DNA from: Streptococcus cristatus
Lineage (GTDB): Bacteria; Bacillota; Bacilli; Lactobacillales; Streptococcaceae
Length of the DNA stretch: 64,000 nt
Assembly (NCBI RefSeq): GCF_008369405.1
Contig: NZ_VSJJ01000005.1
Coordinates: 1 to 64,000 of the forward strand
Direction: 5' to 3'
Shown here one piece after another: positions 1 through 8,799 of this stretch. The notes beneath the pieces are model-generated. The model was not told the origin of the DNA, ran no database searches, and saw nothing but the letters and a program-made list of their open reading frames with translations. The position numbers were made by a program, and so were the translations under genes. Within the stretch, counting starts at the first letter, position 1. Each line of letters starts with the position of its first letter.

Positions 1-125
1 AGTAAAGCTTAACAAATGGATTGCTTCAAAATAACATTTTAGGTCTCACATCATTGACAAAGGTACAAATTTCTTTATTTGTAAACATTCTTTGAAGTAG
101 AATGAGCGAGAGCTTTCCCTACAAC
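1..125. other. Non-coding left edge
   Basis: I see no supportable gene in this stretch, which lies beyond the hpf terminator. A TTGACA-like hexamer near 54 has no well-spaced -10 partner, so I do not call a promoter. Confidence 0.4.
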
Positions 126-155
126 AAAAAGCCATCCAAATCGGACGGCTTTAAT
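126..155 (-). terminator. Rho-independent terminator of hpf
   Basis: On the minus strand the arms AAGCCGTCC and GGATGGCTT (one G-T wobble) enclose a short loop and are followed by a T-run. It lies just after the hpf stop codon. Confidence 0.8.
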
Positions 156-158
156 GAG

Positions 159-701
159 TTATTTTACTTCTAACAAACCGATATCTCCATCTTCACGACG
201 ATAGATAACATTCGTTGTATTATCTTCAACATCTGTGTAGATGAAGAAGTCATGTCCCAACAAATCCATTTGCAAAATAGCTTCATCTAGATCCATTGGT
301 TTCAAATCAATATGCTTAGAACGTACTACTTTTGAAGATGCTGTATTAGCGTCTTCTACTAAAGCATCAGTGAACAACTGGCTAGTTGCAACTTTGTTCC
401 GATTTTTCTTTTCAATCTTTGTCTTATTCTTACGAATCTGACGTTCAATTTTATCGACAACTAAGTCAATAGATCCGTACATGTCTTGTGAAACATCTTC
501 TGCCCGAAGGGTAATTGAGCCAAGAGGAATTGTTACTTCGACCTTCGCCGTCTTCTCCCGGTATACTTTCAAATTGACCCGTGCATCAAGTTCTTGCTCC
601 GCTTGGAAATACTTCTCAATCTTCTCAAGTTTAGAAACTACGTAGTCACGGAGAGCATCAGTTACTTCTAGGTTTTCACCACGGATACTATATTTAAGCA
701 T
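159..701 (-). CDS. hpf: Ribosome hibernation promoting factor, long form
   Basis: The 180-residue protein has the two-domain layout of long HPF. The N-terminal S30AE/RaiA-like domain (about 1-100, starting MLKYSIRGENLEVTDALRDY) binds in the 30S decoding region, and the C-terminal domain (about 120-180, with HDFFIYTDVEDN and the YRREDGDIGLLE end) dimerises to join two 70S ribosomes into inactive 100S particles. A basic linker (KNKTKIEKKNRNK) joins them. The ATG is preceded by an AAGAAGG ribosome site. It follows comFC on the same strand but has its own consensus promoter in the gap, so it can be expressed in stationary phase independently of competence. Identification is firm. Confidence 0.95.
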   Translation of the reverse strand: MLKYSIRGENLEVTDALRDYVVSKLEKIEKYFQAEQELDARVNLKVYREKTAKVEVTIPLGSITLRAEDVSQDMYGSIDLVVDKIERQIRKNKTKIEKKNRNKVATSQLFTDALVEDANTASSKVVRSKHIDLKPMDLDEAILQMDLLGHDFFIYTDVEDNTTNVIYRREDGDIGLLEVK

Positions 702-745
702 ATAAGTACCTTCTTTCTAAACATAAATGTTTTATTTACAATATC

Positions 746-774
746 ATTATAACGCTTTCATTCCTTTTTTGCAA
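746..774 (-). promoter_or_regulatory. hpf promoter
   Basis: Minus-strand -35 TTGCAA (769-774), 17-bp spacer and -10 TATAAT (746-751). It is a near-consensus sigma-A promoter between comFC and hpf. Confidence 0.75.
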
Positions 775-782
775 ATATTTTC

Positions 783-1448
783 TTATCTTGCGAGTGAAAA
801 TGTCAAAACTTCTTTCACACCTGCTTCCAGCAATACTTCTCGAGCCAATTGTAAGGTTTTTCCAGTCGTATACACATCGTCTATCAGTAGAATTTTTTCT
901 GGCAGTAAGACATCTTTTGCCAATGTAAAACATTGCTGGCTTTTTAAACGTTCTTGACGATTTTTGCTGGATTGAGCATGCACTTCCTGCTTTTCAAGCA
1001 AATGTTTATAAGGCAAACTAGCAGCTCGCAAGAAGCCTTCTACCTGATTAAAACCTCGACTTTGGTATTTTTCAGGACTGACTGGAATAGGAACCAAAGT
1101 ATATTTTTTGAAGTTTCTGAGACTTTTTTTGAAAACTTCCGCAAACACAAATCTCAGAAGATAATCCCCTTGAAATTTGTATTTGCTAAAGAAATCCTTC
1201 ATCAAATCATTATAAAGAAAGCAAGCCTGATGCTGAACTACATAGCTTTGCGCTTCCCAGGTTTGACAATCCGAGCAAACTTCCTCTTCCCCATCCTTCC
1301 AGCAGCGCGGGCAATGGATAGAAGAAATCGCTTCAAATCCTGCTCGACAATGTTTACAAATTGTATTTTGTTCTTTTTGCAATAAAATCAAGGAAGAAAA
1401 AGTCCTATTTTCTTCAACAGCTTGACTGCATAACAGGCAATTTTTCAC
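783..1448 (-). CDS. comFC: ComFC, late competence phosphoribosyltransferase-like protein
   Basis: This 221-residue protein is needed for natural transformation, where it acts with ComFA in uptake or handling of single-stranded DNA. Eight cysteines in four CxxC-like pairs (4/7, 31/34, 46/49, 58/61) form an N-terminal zinc-binding region. A C-terminal PRTase fold carries the PRPP-loop motif ILLIDDVYTTGKTL at 186-199. The start is a GTG whose first bases overlap the comFA stop (GTGA), with GGAGG seven bases upstream inside comFA, so translation is coupled to comFA. Its biochemical role is not settled in the literature. Confidence 0.93.
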   Translation of the reverse strand: MKNCLLCSQAVEENRTFSSLILLQKEQNTICKHCRAGFEAISSIHCPRCWKDGEEEVCSDCQTWEAQSYVVQHQACFLYNDLMKDFFSKYKFQGDYLLRFVFAEVFKKSLRNFKKYTLVPIPVSPEKYQSRGFNQVEGFLRAASLPYKHLLEKQEVHAQSSKNRQERLKSQQCFTLAKDVLLPEKILLIDDVYTTGKTLQLAREVLLEAGVKEVLTFSLAR

Positions 1449-2746
1449 AGGCCAGCCTCCTTGTTCATCAGTTTGATTTCACGGATTGCCTTTTCGATTG
1501 ATTGTGTGGTGCCGTCGTGAAAGAAGAATAAATCTCCCGTCGGTCTATCCATACTACGTCCCACCCGACCAGAAATCTGCACCAAGGCACTACGGCTAAA
1601 GAGACGATGGTTGGCTTCCAGAACAAAGACATCTACACAGGGAAAGGTCACACCACGCTCTAAGATGGTAGTTGTGACCAAAATGGTAATTTCTCGCTTG
1701 CGAAACTCTTCAACGATTTCTAAACGATTTTCAGTTGTTGAAGCTACAAAACCGACTCTTTCCGCTGGAAAATTCTCCTCTAAAACTTGCGCAAATTCCT
1801 GACCTCTTTTAATTTCCGAGGCAAAGATCAGCAAAGGAAAGCCTGTTTTTCTCTGTCTCTCGATATATTTTTTCAGTTTAGGCGGCACTTTCTTTTTCGC
1901 TAGATACTTTTGAAAATCTGCCAGCCAAACTTTTTGGGGCACAATCAAAGGATTGCCATGGAAGCGGCGAGGAAGTCTGAGTCGTTTTAATTCTCCTTTT
2001 TGGACTTTTTTATCCAGCTCATCCGTCGAAGTGGCAGTTAAGAAAATCGTCGTTCCCTCCTCCTTGACTGACTGCTCCACGGCATGGTAGAGCACAGGAT
2101 TGTCCACATAAGGAAAAGCATCTACCTCGTCCACGATCAACAAATCAAAGGCTCGATAAAATTTAAGAAGCTGGTGGGTAGTAGCAATGACCAAGGGACT
2201 GCGAAAATAGGGCTCAGATTCGCCATGCAAAAGCGAATTCGGGCAGACAAAATCCAGCTTGAGACGGCGATAAAGCTCTAAACAGACATCGATCCGAGGG
2301 CTGGCTAGGCAAACGGCACCTCCATGATCAATCACTTCTGCAATCACCTGATAAATCATCTCCGTTTTGCCCGCCCCAGTCACTGCATGGACTAGGCTAT
2401 TCTGCTTTTTAGCAACTGAGTCTAAGAGTCCCTGAGAAACTTTCGCTTGAAAGGCTGTCAATTGTCCCCGCCACTTGAGTACCTGATTTTCTGGAAAGTC
2501 TTCCTGCGGAAAATAATAGAGCTGCTGGTCACTCCGAACTCGCCCCAAAATCAAGCACTCCCTACAATAGTAGGCATTAACTGGCAGCTGATGATGCTCT
2601 TTGTCCACTTGAGTGCCACAGCGGCCGCAAAACAATCTTCGCCTTTCCTCTCGCATACTGGGCAGCTGCTGGGCCTGCGAGCGCAGCTCAGGGCTGAGCT
2701 GATCCTTTGTAAATATCCTACCTAGGCAATCTTTTCTCTCTAACAT
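1445..2746 (-). CDS. comFA: ComFA, DNA-uptake ATP-dependent helicase/translocase
   Basis: The 433-residue superfamily 2 helicase powers entry of single-stranded transforming DNA at the membrane. An N-terminal four-cysteine zinc site (C40, C43, C61, C64) is followed by Walker A AVTGAGKT (121-128), the DEVD Walker B box (206-209), a TAT motif and a C-terminal helicase lobe with QISGRVGRS. The start aligns in length with other streptococcal ComFA proteins. No Shine-Dalgarno sequence precedes the ATG; instead a perfect competence box ends seven bases upstream, so the message is probably leaderless. comFC follows with overlapping codons. Confidence 0.95.
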   Translation of the reverse strand: MLERKDCLGRIFTKDQLSPELRSQAQQLPSMREERRRLFCGRCGTQVDKEHHQLPVNAYYCRECLILGRVRSDQQLYYFPQEDFPENQVLKWRGQLTAFQAKVSQGLLDSVAKKQNSLVHAVTGAGKTEMIYQVIAEVIDHGGAVCLASPRIDVCLELYRRLKLDFVCPNSLLHGESEPYFRSPLVIATTHQLLKFYRAFDLLIVDEVDAFPYVDNPVLYHAVEQSVKEEGTTIFLTATSTDELDKKVQKGELKRLRLPRRFHGNPLIVPQKVWLADFQKYLAKKKVPPKLKKYIERQRKTGFPLLIFASEIKRGQEFAQVLEENFPAERVGFVASTTENRLEIVEEFRKREITILVTTTILERGVTFPCVDVFVLEANHRLFSRSALVQISGRVGRSMDRPTGDLFFFHDGTTQSIEKAIREIKLMNKEAGL

Positions 2747-2753
2747 ACTTTTT

Positions 2754-2761
2754 TATTCGTA
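2754..2761 (-). promoter_or_regulatory. ComX (SigX) competence box, CIN-box, of comFA
   Basis: The minus strand reads TACGAATA, the exact consensus recognised by the alternative sigma factor ComX in streptococci. It replaces the -10 hexamer of comFA-comFC, making this a late competence operon. I found no other perfect copy in the window. Confidence 0.9.
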
Positions 2762-2767
2762 AAACTT

Positions 2768-2796
2768 TTGGAAAAATCCATTTTTTTGTGTACAAT
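2768..2796 (+). promoter_or_regulatory. Promoter of yigZ-family gene
   Basis: -35 TTGGAA (2768-2773), 17-bp spacer, -10 TACAAT (2791-2796). The expected transcription start coincides with the ATG at 2803. Confidence 0.65.
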
Positions 2797-2802
2797 AAAA
2801 CT

Positions 2803-3438
2803 ATGGAATATAGAACAATTAGACAAGACGGTCAAGCCCAGGAAGAAATTAAGAAATCTCGTTTTATTTGCCATGCCAAACGCGTTTACTCAGAAGAGGA
2901 AGCTAGAGATTTTATTGCTGCCATCAAAAAAGAGCACTATAAAGCCACTCATAATTGCTCTGCTTTTATTGTAGGGGAGAAAAGTGAAATCAAACGAAGC
3001 AGTGACGACGGCGAGCCCAGTGGTACAGCGGGCGTTCCCATGCTCGGTGTCATGGAAAATCACCAACTGACCAATGTCTGCTTTGTAGTCACGCGCTATT
3101 TTGGCGGGATCAAACTAGGAGCTGGCGGACTCATTCGGGCTTATGCAGGCAGCGTCGCTTTGGCAATTAAAGAAATTGGCCTGATTGAAATCAAAGAACA
3201 GGCAGGCCTGCGCCTCAAAATGTCTTACAGCCAGTACCAAAGCTTCGATAACTTTTTAAAAGCTGAAGATCTGATCGAATTCGACACAGAATTCACAGAT
3301 ATAGTTGCCACAACCATCTATATCGACAAGCAGGAAAAAGAAACACTAGTTCAGAAATTAGTCGAATTTTTCAATGGCAAAATCCAAATTGACGATCAAG
3401 GTTTGCGCGAGGTTGAAATTCCCTTAACAGTTGAATAA
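2803..3438 (+). CDS. YigZ/IMPACT family protein
   Basis: From the ATG at 2803 the product is 211 residues. It has the N-terminal IMPACT/UPF0029 domain (about 1-125), including KKSRFICHAKRV, SSDDGEPSGTAG and VTRYFGGIKLGAGGL, and a C-terminal ferredoxin-like domain of the YigZ type. The family is linked to translation regulation in eukaryotes, but its bacterial role is unclear. An in-frame GTG at 2788 would add five residues, but it lies upstream of the -10 element and would not be transcribed. The gene is divergent from comFA and ends in its own terminator. Confidence 0.9.
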   Translation: MEYRTIRQDGQAQEEIKKSRFICHAKRVYSEEEARDFIAAIKKEHYKATHNCSAFIVGEKSEIKRSSDDGEPSGTAGVPMLGVMENHQLTNVCFVVTRYFGGIKLGAGGLIRAYAGSVALAIKEIGLIEIKEQAGLRLKMSYSQYQSFDNFLKAEDLIEFDTEFTDIVATTIYIDKQEKETLVQKLVEFFNGKIQIDDQGLREVEIPLTVE

Positions 3439-3440
3439 TT

Positions 3441-3496
3441 TAAAAAGCTAAGCTTAGTGATAAAGAATTTTTATCGTGGCCATAGCTTTTTTATAT
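3441..3496 (+). terminator. Terminator after yigZ-family gene
   Basis: Outer arms AAAAGCTA and TAGCTTTT plus an inner GATAAA/TTTATC stem form an interrupted hairpin followed by T residues. Confidence 0.6.
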
Positions 3497-3525
3497 TTTA
3501 CAAAGTGCCGCTTTCGTCTTATACT
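3497..3525 (+). promoter_or_regulatory. cysK promoter
   Basis: -35 TTTACA (3497-3502), 17-bp spacer, -10 TATACT (3520-3525), about 25 bp before the cysK start codon. Confidence 0.7.
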
Positions 3526-3554
3526 AGTTTCATTAAAGTATTGAGGTATGAAAA

Positions 3555-4484
3555 ATGGCAAACGTTTATCAAAATATCACAGAATTAGTTGGAAAAACGC
3601 CAATTGTTAAACTAAATAATATCGTTCCTGAAGGAGCAGCTGAGGTTTATGTCAAGTTAGAAGCATTCAATCCTGGCTCTTCTGTCAAAGACCGGATTGC
3701 TCTCAGCATGATTGAGGCGGCTGAACGCGATGGCCTTATCAAGCCCGGCGACACTATCGTGGAAGCAACCAGCGGAAATACTGGTATTGGCCTTTCATGG
3801 GTTGGAGCAGCCAAAGGCTACAAGGTTGTCATTGTGATGCCAGAAACTATGAGTGTGGAGCGCCGCAAGATTATCCAAGCCTATGGAGCAGAACTAGTTT
3901 TGACTCCAGGAAGCGAAGGAATGAAAGGAGCTATTGCCAAAGCAGAAGAAATCGCCCAAGAGCGCAAAGGCTGGTTGCCGCTACAATTTAACAACCCAGC
4001 CAATCCAGAAGTTCACGAACGAACAACAGGAGCAGAAGTTATCGCTGCTTTCGGTGAAACTGGACTGGATGCTTTTGTCGGTGGTGTCGGAACTGGTGGG
4101 ACTATCTCTGGTGTCTCTCATGCTCTTAAAAAAGCGAATCCAAATGTCCAAATCTATGCGGTTGAAGCAGACGAATCTGCTATCCTTTCTGGTGAGAAAC
4201 CAGGTCCTCACAAGATCCAAGGACTTTCAGCTGGATTCATTCCAGAAACCTTGGATACAGCAGCCTATGATGGTATTGTCCGCGTGACTTCTGATCAAGC
4301 ACTGGAGTTCGGACGTTATATTGGCGGTCAGGAAGGTTTCCTAGTCGGAATTTCATCCGCTGCGGCTATTTTTGCAGCCATTGAAGTCGCTAAAAAACTA
4401 GGAGCTGGTAAGAAAGTCCTTGCCCTAGCACCTGATAATGGTGAACGTTACCTATCTACCGCTCTCTATGAATTTGATGCTTAA
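3555..4484 (+). CDS. cysK: Cysteine synthase (O-acetylserine sulfhydrylase)
   Basis: This 309-residue PLP enzyme makes L-cysteine from O-acetylserine and sulfide in the cytoplasm. The PLP-binding lysine is K45 in GSSVKDRIA, the substrate loop TSGNTG lies at 72-77, and the glycine-rich phosphate loop GTGGTISG is clear. Length and motifs are typical of the CysK/CysM fold. It is monocistronic, with its own promoter and a strong terminator shared with the convergent S1 gene. No T-box or riboswitch leader is visible in the short upstream region. Confidence 0.95.
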   Translation: MANVYQNITELVGKTPIVKLNNIVPEGAAEVYVKLEAFNPGSSVKDRIALSMIEAAERDGLIKPGDTIVEATSGNTGIGLSWVGAAKGYKVVIVMPETMSVERRKIIQAYGAELVLTPGSEGMKGAIAKAEEIAQERKGWLPLQFNNPANPEVHERTTGAEVIAAFGETGLDAFVGGVGTGGTISGVSHALKKANPNVQIYAVEADESAILSGEKPGPHKIQGLSAGFIPETLDTAAYDGIVRVTSDQALEFGRYIGGQEGFLVGISSAAAIFAAIEVAKKLGAGKKVLALAPDNGERYLSTALYEFDA

Positions 4485-4501
4485 TCGTGAAAAGAGTTAA
4501 C

Positions 4502-4531
4502 AAAATTCCTACCCGCTTGGGTAGGAATTTT
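4502..4531. terminator. Bidirectional terminator between cysK and the S1-domain gene
   Basis: Perfect arms ATTCCTACCC and GGGTAGGAAT with a four-base loop and flanking A/T runs serve both convergent genes. Confidence 0.9.
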
Positions 4532-4894
4532 TTACTCTTTTTGTTCTTTCAGAAAAGCTTTAGCTTCCTTGATCCATATTGGCAATTGCTTACCTAAGGG
4601 CGCAAATCCAATTTTACAACGATCATTTGAAAAGCGATGCCGTCTCGGTAAACGATGTTTTTCCTCTTCTAAAGTTCGCATCGATAAGCTGGCCTTACCA
4701 GAAAACTCATCATAATCTACTACCTGCACAAGAACCTGATCCCCGATTTTCAAAATATCGTGAATATTGTCGATATAGCCCGTTCGAATCTCAGAAATAT
4801 GAATGAGCCCGATCAGACCGCTTTCTAGTTCAACAAAGGCACCGTAGGGCTGAATCCCTGTAATTTTGCCCTTTAACTTATCTCCGATTTTCAT
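4532..4894 (-). CDS. cvfD: S1-domain RNA-binding protein, CvfD/YugI-like
   Basis: The 120-residue protein has an N-terminal S1 OB-fold (about 1-75: MKIGDKLKGKITGIQPYGAF, then GLIGLIHISEI) and a short C-terminal tail. It resembles the general stress protein 13 / CvfD group, small S1 proteins associated with ribosomes and post-transcriptional control. Its start overlaps the stop of the upstream HAD-cyclophilin gene by one base (TAATG), so the two are translationally coupled; I recall the same pairing in pneumococcus. The symbol is assigned by family and neighbourhood, not by search. Confidence 0.75.
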   Translation of the reverse strand: MKIGDKLKGKITGIQPYGAFVELESGLIGLIHISEIRTGYIDNIHDILKIGDQVLVQVVDYDEFSGKASLSMRTLEEEKHRLPRRHRFSNDRCKIGFAPLGKQLPIWIKEAKAFLKEQKE

Positions 4895-6294
4895 TAGTCT
4901 ATAACCTCAATCGTCTCAATAACAACATCCTCAAGCGGTTTATCCATTAAAGCTGTCTCAACTGCTGCGATCTTGTCCAGAACTTCATAAGAAGCCTCAT
5001 CTATTAGCTGTCCAAACACAGTATGTCGACGGTCCAAATGCGGTGTCCCGCCCTGGCTAGCATAAACTTCAGCGATTGGCTTTGGCCATCCTCCCCGAGT
5101 CAATTCCTTGGTTGAATAAGGAAGACTGCTATTTTGGACAATAAAGAACTGACTGCCATTGGTATTTGGTCCGGCATTCGCCATTGATAGAGCGCCACGG
5201 ATATTATAAAGTTCGGGTGAAAACTCGTCTTCAAAGCGTTCACCATAGATCGACTCTCCGCCCATGCCAGTACCTGTCGGATCGCCCCCCTGAATCATAA
5301 AATCTTTGATAACTCGGTGGAAAATCACTCCGTCATAGTAGCCATCCTTAGATAAGGCGATAAAGTTAGCAACTGTTTTGGGCGCTTGCTCTGGGAAGAG
5401 TTGAATCTTCAACTCACCATGGTTTGTCTTGATCTTTGCCACTGGCCCTGCAAGCTCGTCAAGATGAAGCTGTGGGAAGGTCAATTCTTTCTCCACCATG
5501 CCCAATTGCTCCAAAGCATCAAAAATGCCGTCTTCTTCGACCCTTTTTGTGACAAAATCAGCTTTTTTCTGTAGCTCTTCATCGGAAACTCCCATAGCAA
5601 TGCTGAGCCCAGCATAGTCAAACAACTCTAAATCATTAAGTCCATCGCCAAAAACTAAAACATTTTCTGGTTTGAAGCCCAGGTGTTCCACTACCTTGGC
5701 AACACCAGCTGCCTTTGAACCTTCTTTCGGTACGACATCCGATGAATGCTCATGCCAGCGGACTATACGGAGGGGCTTAGCTAAATCCTCTGGCAACTGC
5801 AAACTGTCGCCTACATCCTCAAAAGTCCACATTTGGTAGATTTCATGATCTTGGTAAAAATCAGGATTGACAGGCAGATCTGGATAAATGATATCAATTG
5901 CTGACGAAATCATCGGATTGCGAACAGACAAAGCCGCTTCGTGACTGCCTACCAAACCGTACTCAATACCCACTTCCTTGGTCCAGACAATGTAGGATTC
6001 CACACACTCTTGCGGAATGACAGTTTTCGCAATGACTTCGCCCTTTCGATTTTCAACATAAGCCCCATTCAAGGTAACAAAAAAATCAGGATCCAAGGCA
6101 CGAATTTCTGGAACGACTCCAAAAATACCACGACCAGAAGCAATTCCTGTCAGAATTCCCTTTTCTCTCAGCTGCTTAAATACATCTTTGATCGACTCTG
6201 GGATGAAGCCCGTTTCCTCGACCCGCAAGGTATCATCGATATCAAAGAAAACAAGCTTAATTTTTTTCGCCTTATATTTTAATTTTGCCTTCAT
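4894..6294 (-). CDS. Bifunctional Cof-type HAD phosphatase / cyclophilin peptidyl-prolyl isomerase
   Basis: I place the start at the ATG at 6294, which has AAAGAGG five bases upstream, giving 466 residues; a longer in-frame reading to 6354 lacks a good ribosome site. The N-terminal half is a Cof-type HAD phosphatase (FFDIDDT, nucleophile D18; GDGLNDLELF near the end). From about residue 285 comes a cyclophilin domain with FHRVIKDFMIQGGDPTGTG. It lacks a signal peptide and so is cytosolic. It probably dephosphorylates a small metabolite and catalyses proline isomerisation; the logic of the fusion is unknown. Confidence 0.9.
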   Translation of the reverse strand: MKAKLKYKAKKIKLVFFDIDDTLRVEETGFIPESIKDVFKQLREKGILTGIASGRGIFGVVPEIRALDPDFFVTLNGAYVENRKGEVIAKTVIPQECVESYIVWTKEVGIEYGLVGSHEAALSVRNPMISSAIDIIYPDLPVNPDFYQDHEIYQMWTFEDVGDSLQLPEDLAKPLRIVRWHEHSSDVVPKEGSKAAGVAKVVEHLGFKPENVLVFGDGLNDLELFDYAGLSIAMGVSDEELQKKADFVTKRVEEDGIFDALEQLGMVEKELTFPQLHLDELAGPVAKIKTNHGELKIQLFPEQAPKTVANFIALSKDGYYDGVIFHRVIKDFMIQGGDPTGTGMGGESIYGERFEDEFSPELYNIRGALSMANAGPNTNGSQFFIVQNSSLPYSTKELTRGGWPKPIAEVYASQGGTPHLDRRHTVFGQLIDEASYEVLDKIAAVETALMDKPLEDVVIETIEVID

Positions 6295-6331
6295 ATTTTC
6301 CTCTTTCAATTTAATCTTTTCTATTATATCA

Positions 6332-6964
6332 TTAAAAATCGTCTTGCGGAACAAGATGATGCTGAAAAGCGTAGACGACTGCTTGGGTGCGATCGCTCAC
6401 TTCCAGCTTAGACAAAATATTGGACACATGCGTCTTGACCGTTTTTAAAGAAATAAAGAGCTCATCAGCGATCCGCTGGTTTTCATAGCCCTTGGCTAGA
6501 AGCCCCAAAATATCCCTCTCCCGAGCTGTTAAATCCTCGTGAAGCTCTATATGATTTCGATGGTATTCAACCTTCTTGCTGACTTCTGTTTCAATGGCAA
6601 ATTCACCCTTTGCAACCTTTCTGACTGCGTGGAGAATTTCATCCGCACTAGAAGTCTTCAACATATAGCCACGGGCACCCGCATCCAAGACAGGATAGAT
6701 TTTTTCATTGTCCAGATAGGAAGTCAAAATTAAAATCTTTGCCTCTGGCCATTCTTTCAATATAGCCAAGGTGGCATCAATGCCGCTCATCTCCGGCATG
6801 ACAATGTCCATCATAATCACATCTGGACGGCTTTCCAGAGCCTTTTCGACACCTTCTCTACCATTGGTAGCTTCTGTCACTTCTTCAATATCGTCCTGTA
6901 ATTCAAAAAAGCTTTTCAAGCCCAATCTGACCATTTGATGGTCATCCACTAGTAATATTCTCAT
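6332..6964 (-). CDS. liaR: LiaR/VraR response regulator
   Basis: This 210-residue NarL-family regulator has a receiver domain (about 1-120, phospho-acceptor D53 in MMDIVMPEMSG) and a LuxR-type HTH (about 145-205, LTARERDILGLLAKGYENQR). It controls the response to cell-wall antibiotics and envelope stress. Its start lies inside the liaS gene (23-base overlap), and the order liaF-liaS-liaR is the standard streptococcal arrangement. Confidence 0.93.
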   Translation of the reverse strand: MRILLVDDHQMVRLGLKSFFELQDDIEEVTEATNGREGVEKALESRPDVIMMDIVMPEMSGIDATLAILKEWPEAKILILTSYLDNEKIYPVLDAGARGYMLKTSSADEILHAVRKVAKGEFAIETEVSKKVEYHRNHIELHEDLTARERDILGLLAKGYENQRIADELFISLKTVKTHVSNILSKLEVSDRTQAVVYAFQHHLVPQDDF

Positions 6965-7961
6965 CCTTTTCCCCTTCTAACAATGGAACACTGATTTCGA
7001 TAGAAACTCCTTTTTTGGGAGCCGTCAGAATCTTCAAAGTGCCAGCCATATCATGCACTCGATCTTCAATATTTTTCAAACCATAACTCATGTCAGCCAA
7101 GCTAGCTGGATCAAAGCCGATTCCGTCATCAGAAACCTTTAGTTTAAGCCTATTTGGCGTCTGATAGAGATAAATGTCCAGACGACTGGCCTGAGCATGA
7201 CGCAAGGTATTATTGATTATTTCTTGGATAATCCTAAAAATATGCTCCTCTATCTGCTTGGGCAGGCTGACCACCTCATGCTTAAACTGGACAGTCAAGT
7301 CCGACTTATCAGTCAACTCTTTGATTAAGACATTCATGCCCTCTACCAAGGTCCGATTTTCCAACTCTGTCGGCCTTAAGTGCAAGAGCAAGATCCGTAA
7401 GTCTTTTTGCGCAGTATCCAGAATGTCAGCGATTCCCTTTAACTGCTGCTGGAGATTGTCTTTATCCAGACGATCCACATTTCCAGCAACGCCTGAGAGA
7501 ATCATATTAGCAGCAAATAACTCCTGACTGACCGTATCATGCAAGTCGCGAGCAATCCGCCTGCGTTCTTTTTCAATAATCTTCTCTTCGGCCTGCAAGG
7601 CCTGATTCTCAGATTTCTGCAAATTTTCGGTTAAACTATCCAACTTTTCTTTCAAGTGGACGAAAGAATCGTCCAATTCTACCTGACCGGTTTCTTGTAT
7701 GCTCCTGCCTTCTAAAATAGCTTTTAAATTCTTTTTAACTTGAGAAAGGGACAGATGCTGAAGAAAGCGCGCAGCAGCAGCCAAGAAAATAGTCAGCGCT
7801 AAGCCCAAAACCAGAACAAAAAAGGCAAAGGACTGGAGCAGTTCCAGATTATTCAGAAGCTTTTGCCATTCTAAATTAAAAAGATTAAAAATGTAATGAA
7901 AGATAATCCCTAAAACGAAGAAAGTATAGAGAAAGATGACCAAATAACTTGTTTTTTTCAC
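6942..7961 (-). CDS. liaS: LiaS/VraS sensor histidine kinase
   Basis: The 339-residue membrane kinase has two N-terminal transmembrane segments (about 7-27 and 44-64) with a very short loop between, typical of intramembrane-sensing kinases. The HisKA_3 dimerisation helix has the phosphorylated H141 in RRRIARDLHDTVSQE, and an HATPase domain carries DDGIGFDP. Its start overlaps the liaF stop by four bases (ATGA). It is expected to phosphorylate LiaR when LiaF inhibition is relieved. Confidence 0.93.
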   Translation of the reverse strand: MKKTSYLVIFLYTFFVLGIIFHYIFNLFNLEWQKLLNNLELLQSFAFFVLVLGLALTIFLAAAARFLQHLSLSQVKKNLKAILEGRSIQETGQVELDDSFVHLKEKLDSLTENLQKSENQALQAEEKIIEKERRRIARDLHDTVSQELFAANMILSGVAGNVDRLDKDNLQQQLKGIADILDTAQKDLRILLLHLRPTELENRTLVEGMNVLIKELTDKSDLTVQFKHEVVSLPKQIEEHIFRIIQEIINNTLRHAQASRLDIYLYQTPNRLKLKVSDDGIGFDPASLADMSYGLKNIEDRVHDMAGTLKILTAPKKGVSIEISVPLLEGEKDENITSG

Positions 7962-8653
7962 TTTCTAACAACCTCCACATTTCCTAAAAAGCTGACCAAG
8001 ACAATTTTTACAGTTTTGCTGGCCCGCTTATAGTCAGGCGTCGTCAGAGAAATCGTTTCATTGCGCAGCTTGCGTGTCGGATGATTTAAAAAATTCAAAT
8101 CTCCATACAAAGTGTTAATCTGAAGCTGGATTTCTACATCTAAAGGGATGACAATCTTGGTATCCCCAAAGCCCTTACGAATCACAATCACATTATCATG
8201 ATTGACCACAATGACATCCTCTAAGTGAATGGTGTCCTTTCCCATCATTCTCAAGAGATTAATATCATGAAACTGGCAATCATCCTTTGAAAAATGCTGC
8301 AAATCCCCCAACCAACGATTTTTTTCAGCTCGAACTTCGGTCGCATCTTCAAAGAAAAGGTGGGTCTCTTGATTTTCTTTGTAAAGATAAGGATAGGCCA
8401 CAATCATGCCATAAATCAAGGCAAAAAGGACAGCAGCAATAACATAAGGATTGAGCATGACAATGAAAAAGAAGACAATCATGGTCGCAACCAATAGCGA
8501 ATTGCCTCTCTGCTTGCCGAAATAATAATATAGAAACAAGAGAAAGAGCAGCATGATGAGAACAACACGCGAAAAATCGGCGGCCAGCATGGTAACCAAG
8601 GCCATTGATAATAGAATCGCTTCAACAAAGATGAATAATTGAACTTTCCACAT
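7958..8653 (-). CDS. liaF: LiaF, membrane inhibitor of the LiaSR system
   Basis: The 231-residue protein has four closely spaced N-terminal hydrophobic segments (about 5-90) and a soluble C-terminal domain (about 115-231, ending GNVEVVRK) of the cell-wall-active antibiotic response type. In the Lia systems of Firmicutes LiaF holds LiaS inactive in the absence of envelope damage. It is the first gene of liaFSR, with AAGGAAGGG upstream of the ATG and a TACAAT -10-like hexamer at 8678-8683. Confidence 0.9.
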   Translation of the reverse strand: MWKVQLFIFVEAILLSMALVTMLAADFSRVVLIMLLFLLFLYYYFGKQRGNSLLVATMIVFFFIVMLNPYVIAAVLFALIYGMIVAYPYLYKENQETHLFFEDATEVRAEKNRWLGDLQHFSKDDCQFHDINLLRMMGKDTIHLEDVIVVNHDNVIVIRKGFGDTKIVIPLDVEIQLQINTLYGDLNFLNHPTRKLRNETISLTTPDYKRASKTVKIVLVSFLGNVEVVRK

Positions 8654-8799
8654 AGCTATTCCCTTCCTTACATGTCTATTGTAACAAAATTAAGCAAAAA
8701 AACCTCCGTCTGAGGCATGAAATAGCAAGATTATCCTATCTTAACCAGCAGAACTTCTTGGCTCTAGACTTCTTTACACTTTTCCTCTAAAAAGCAAAA

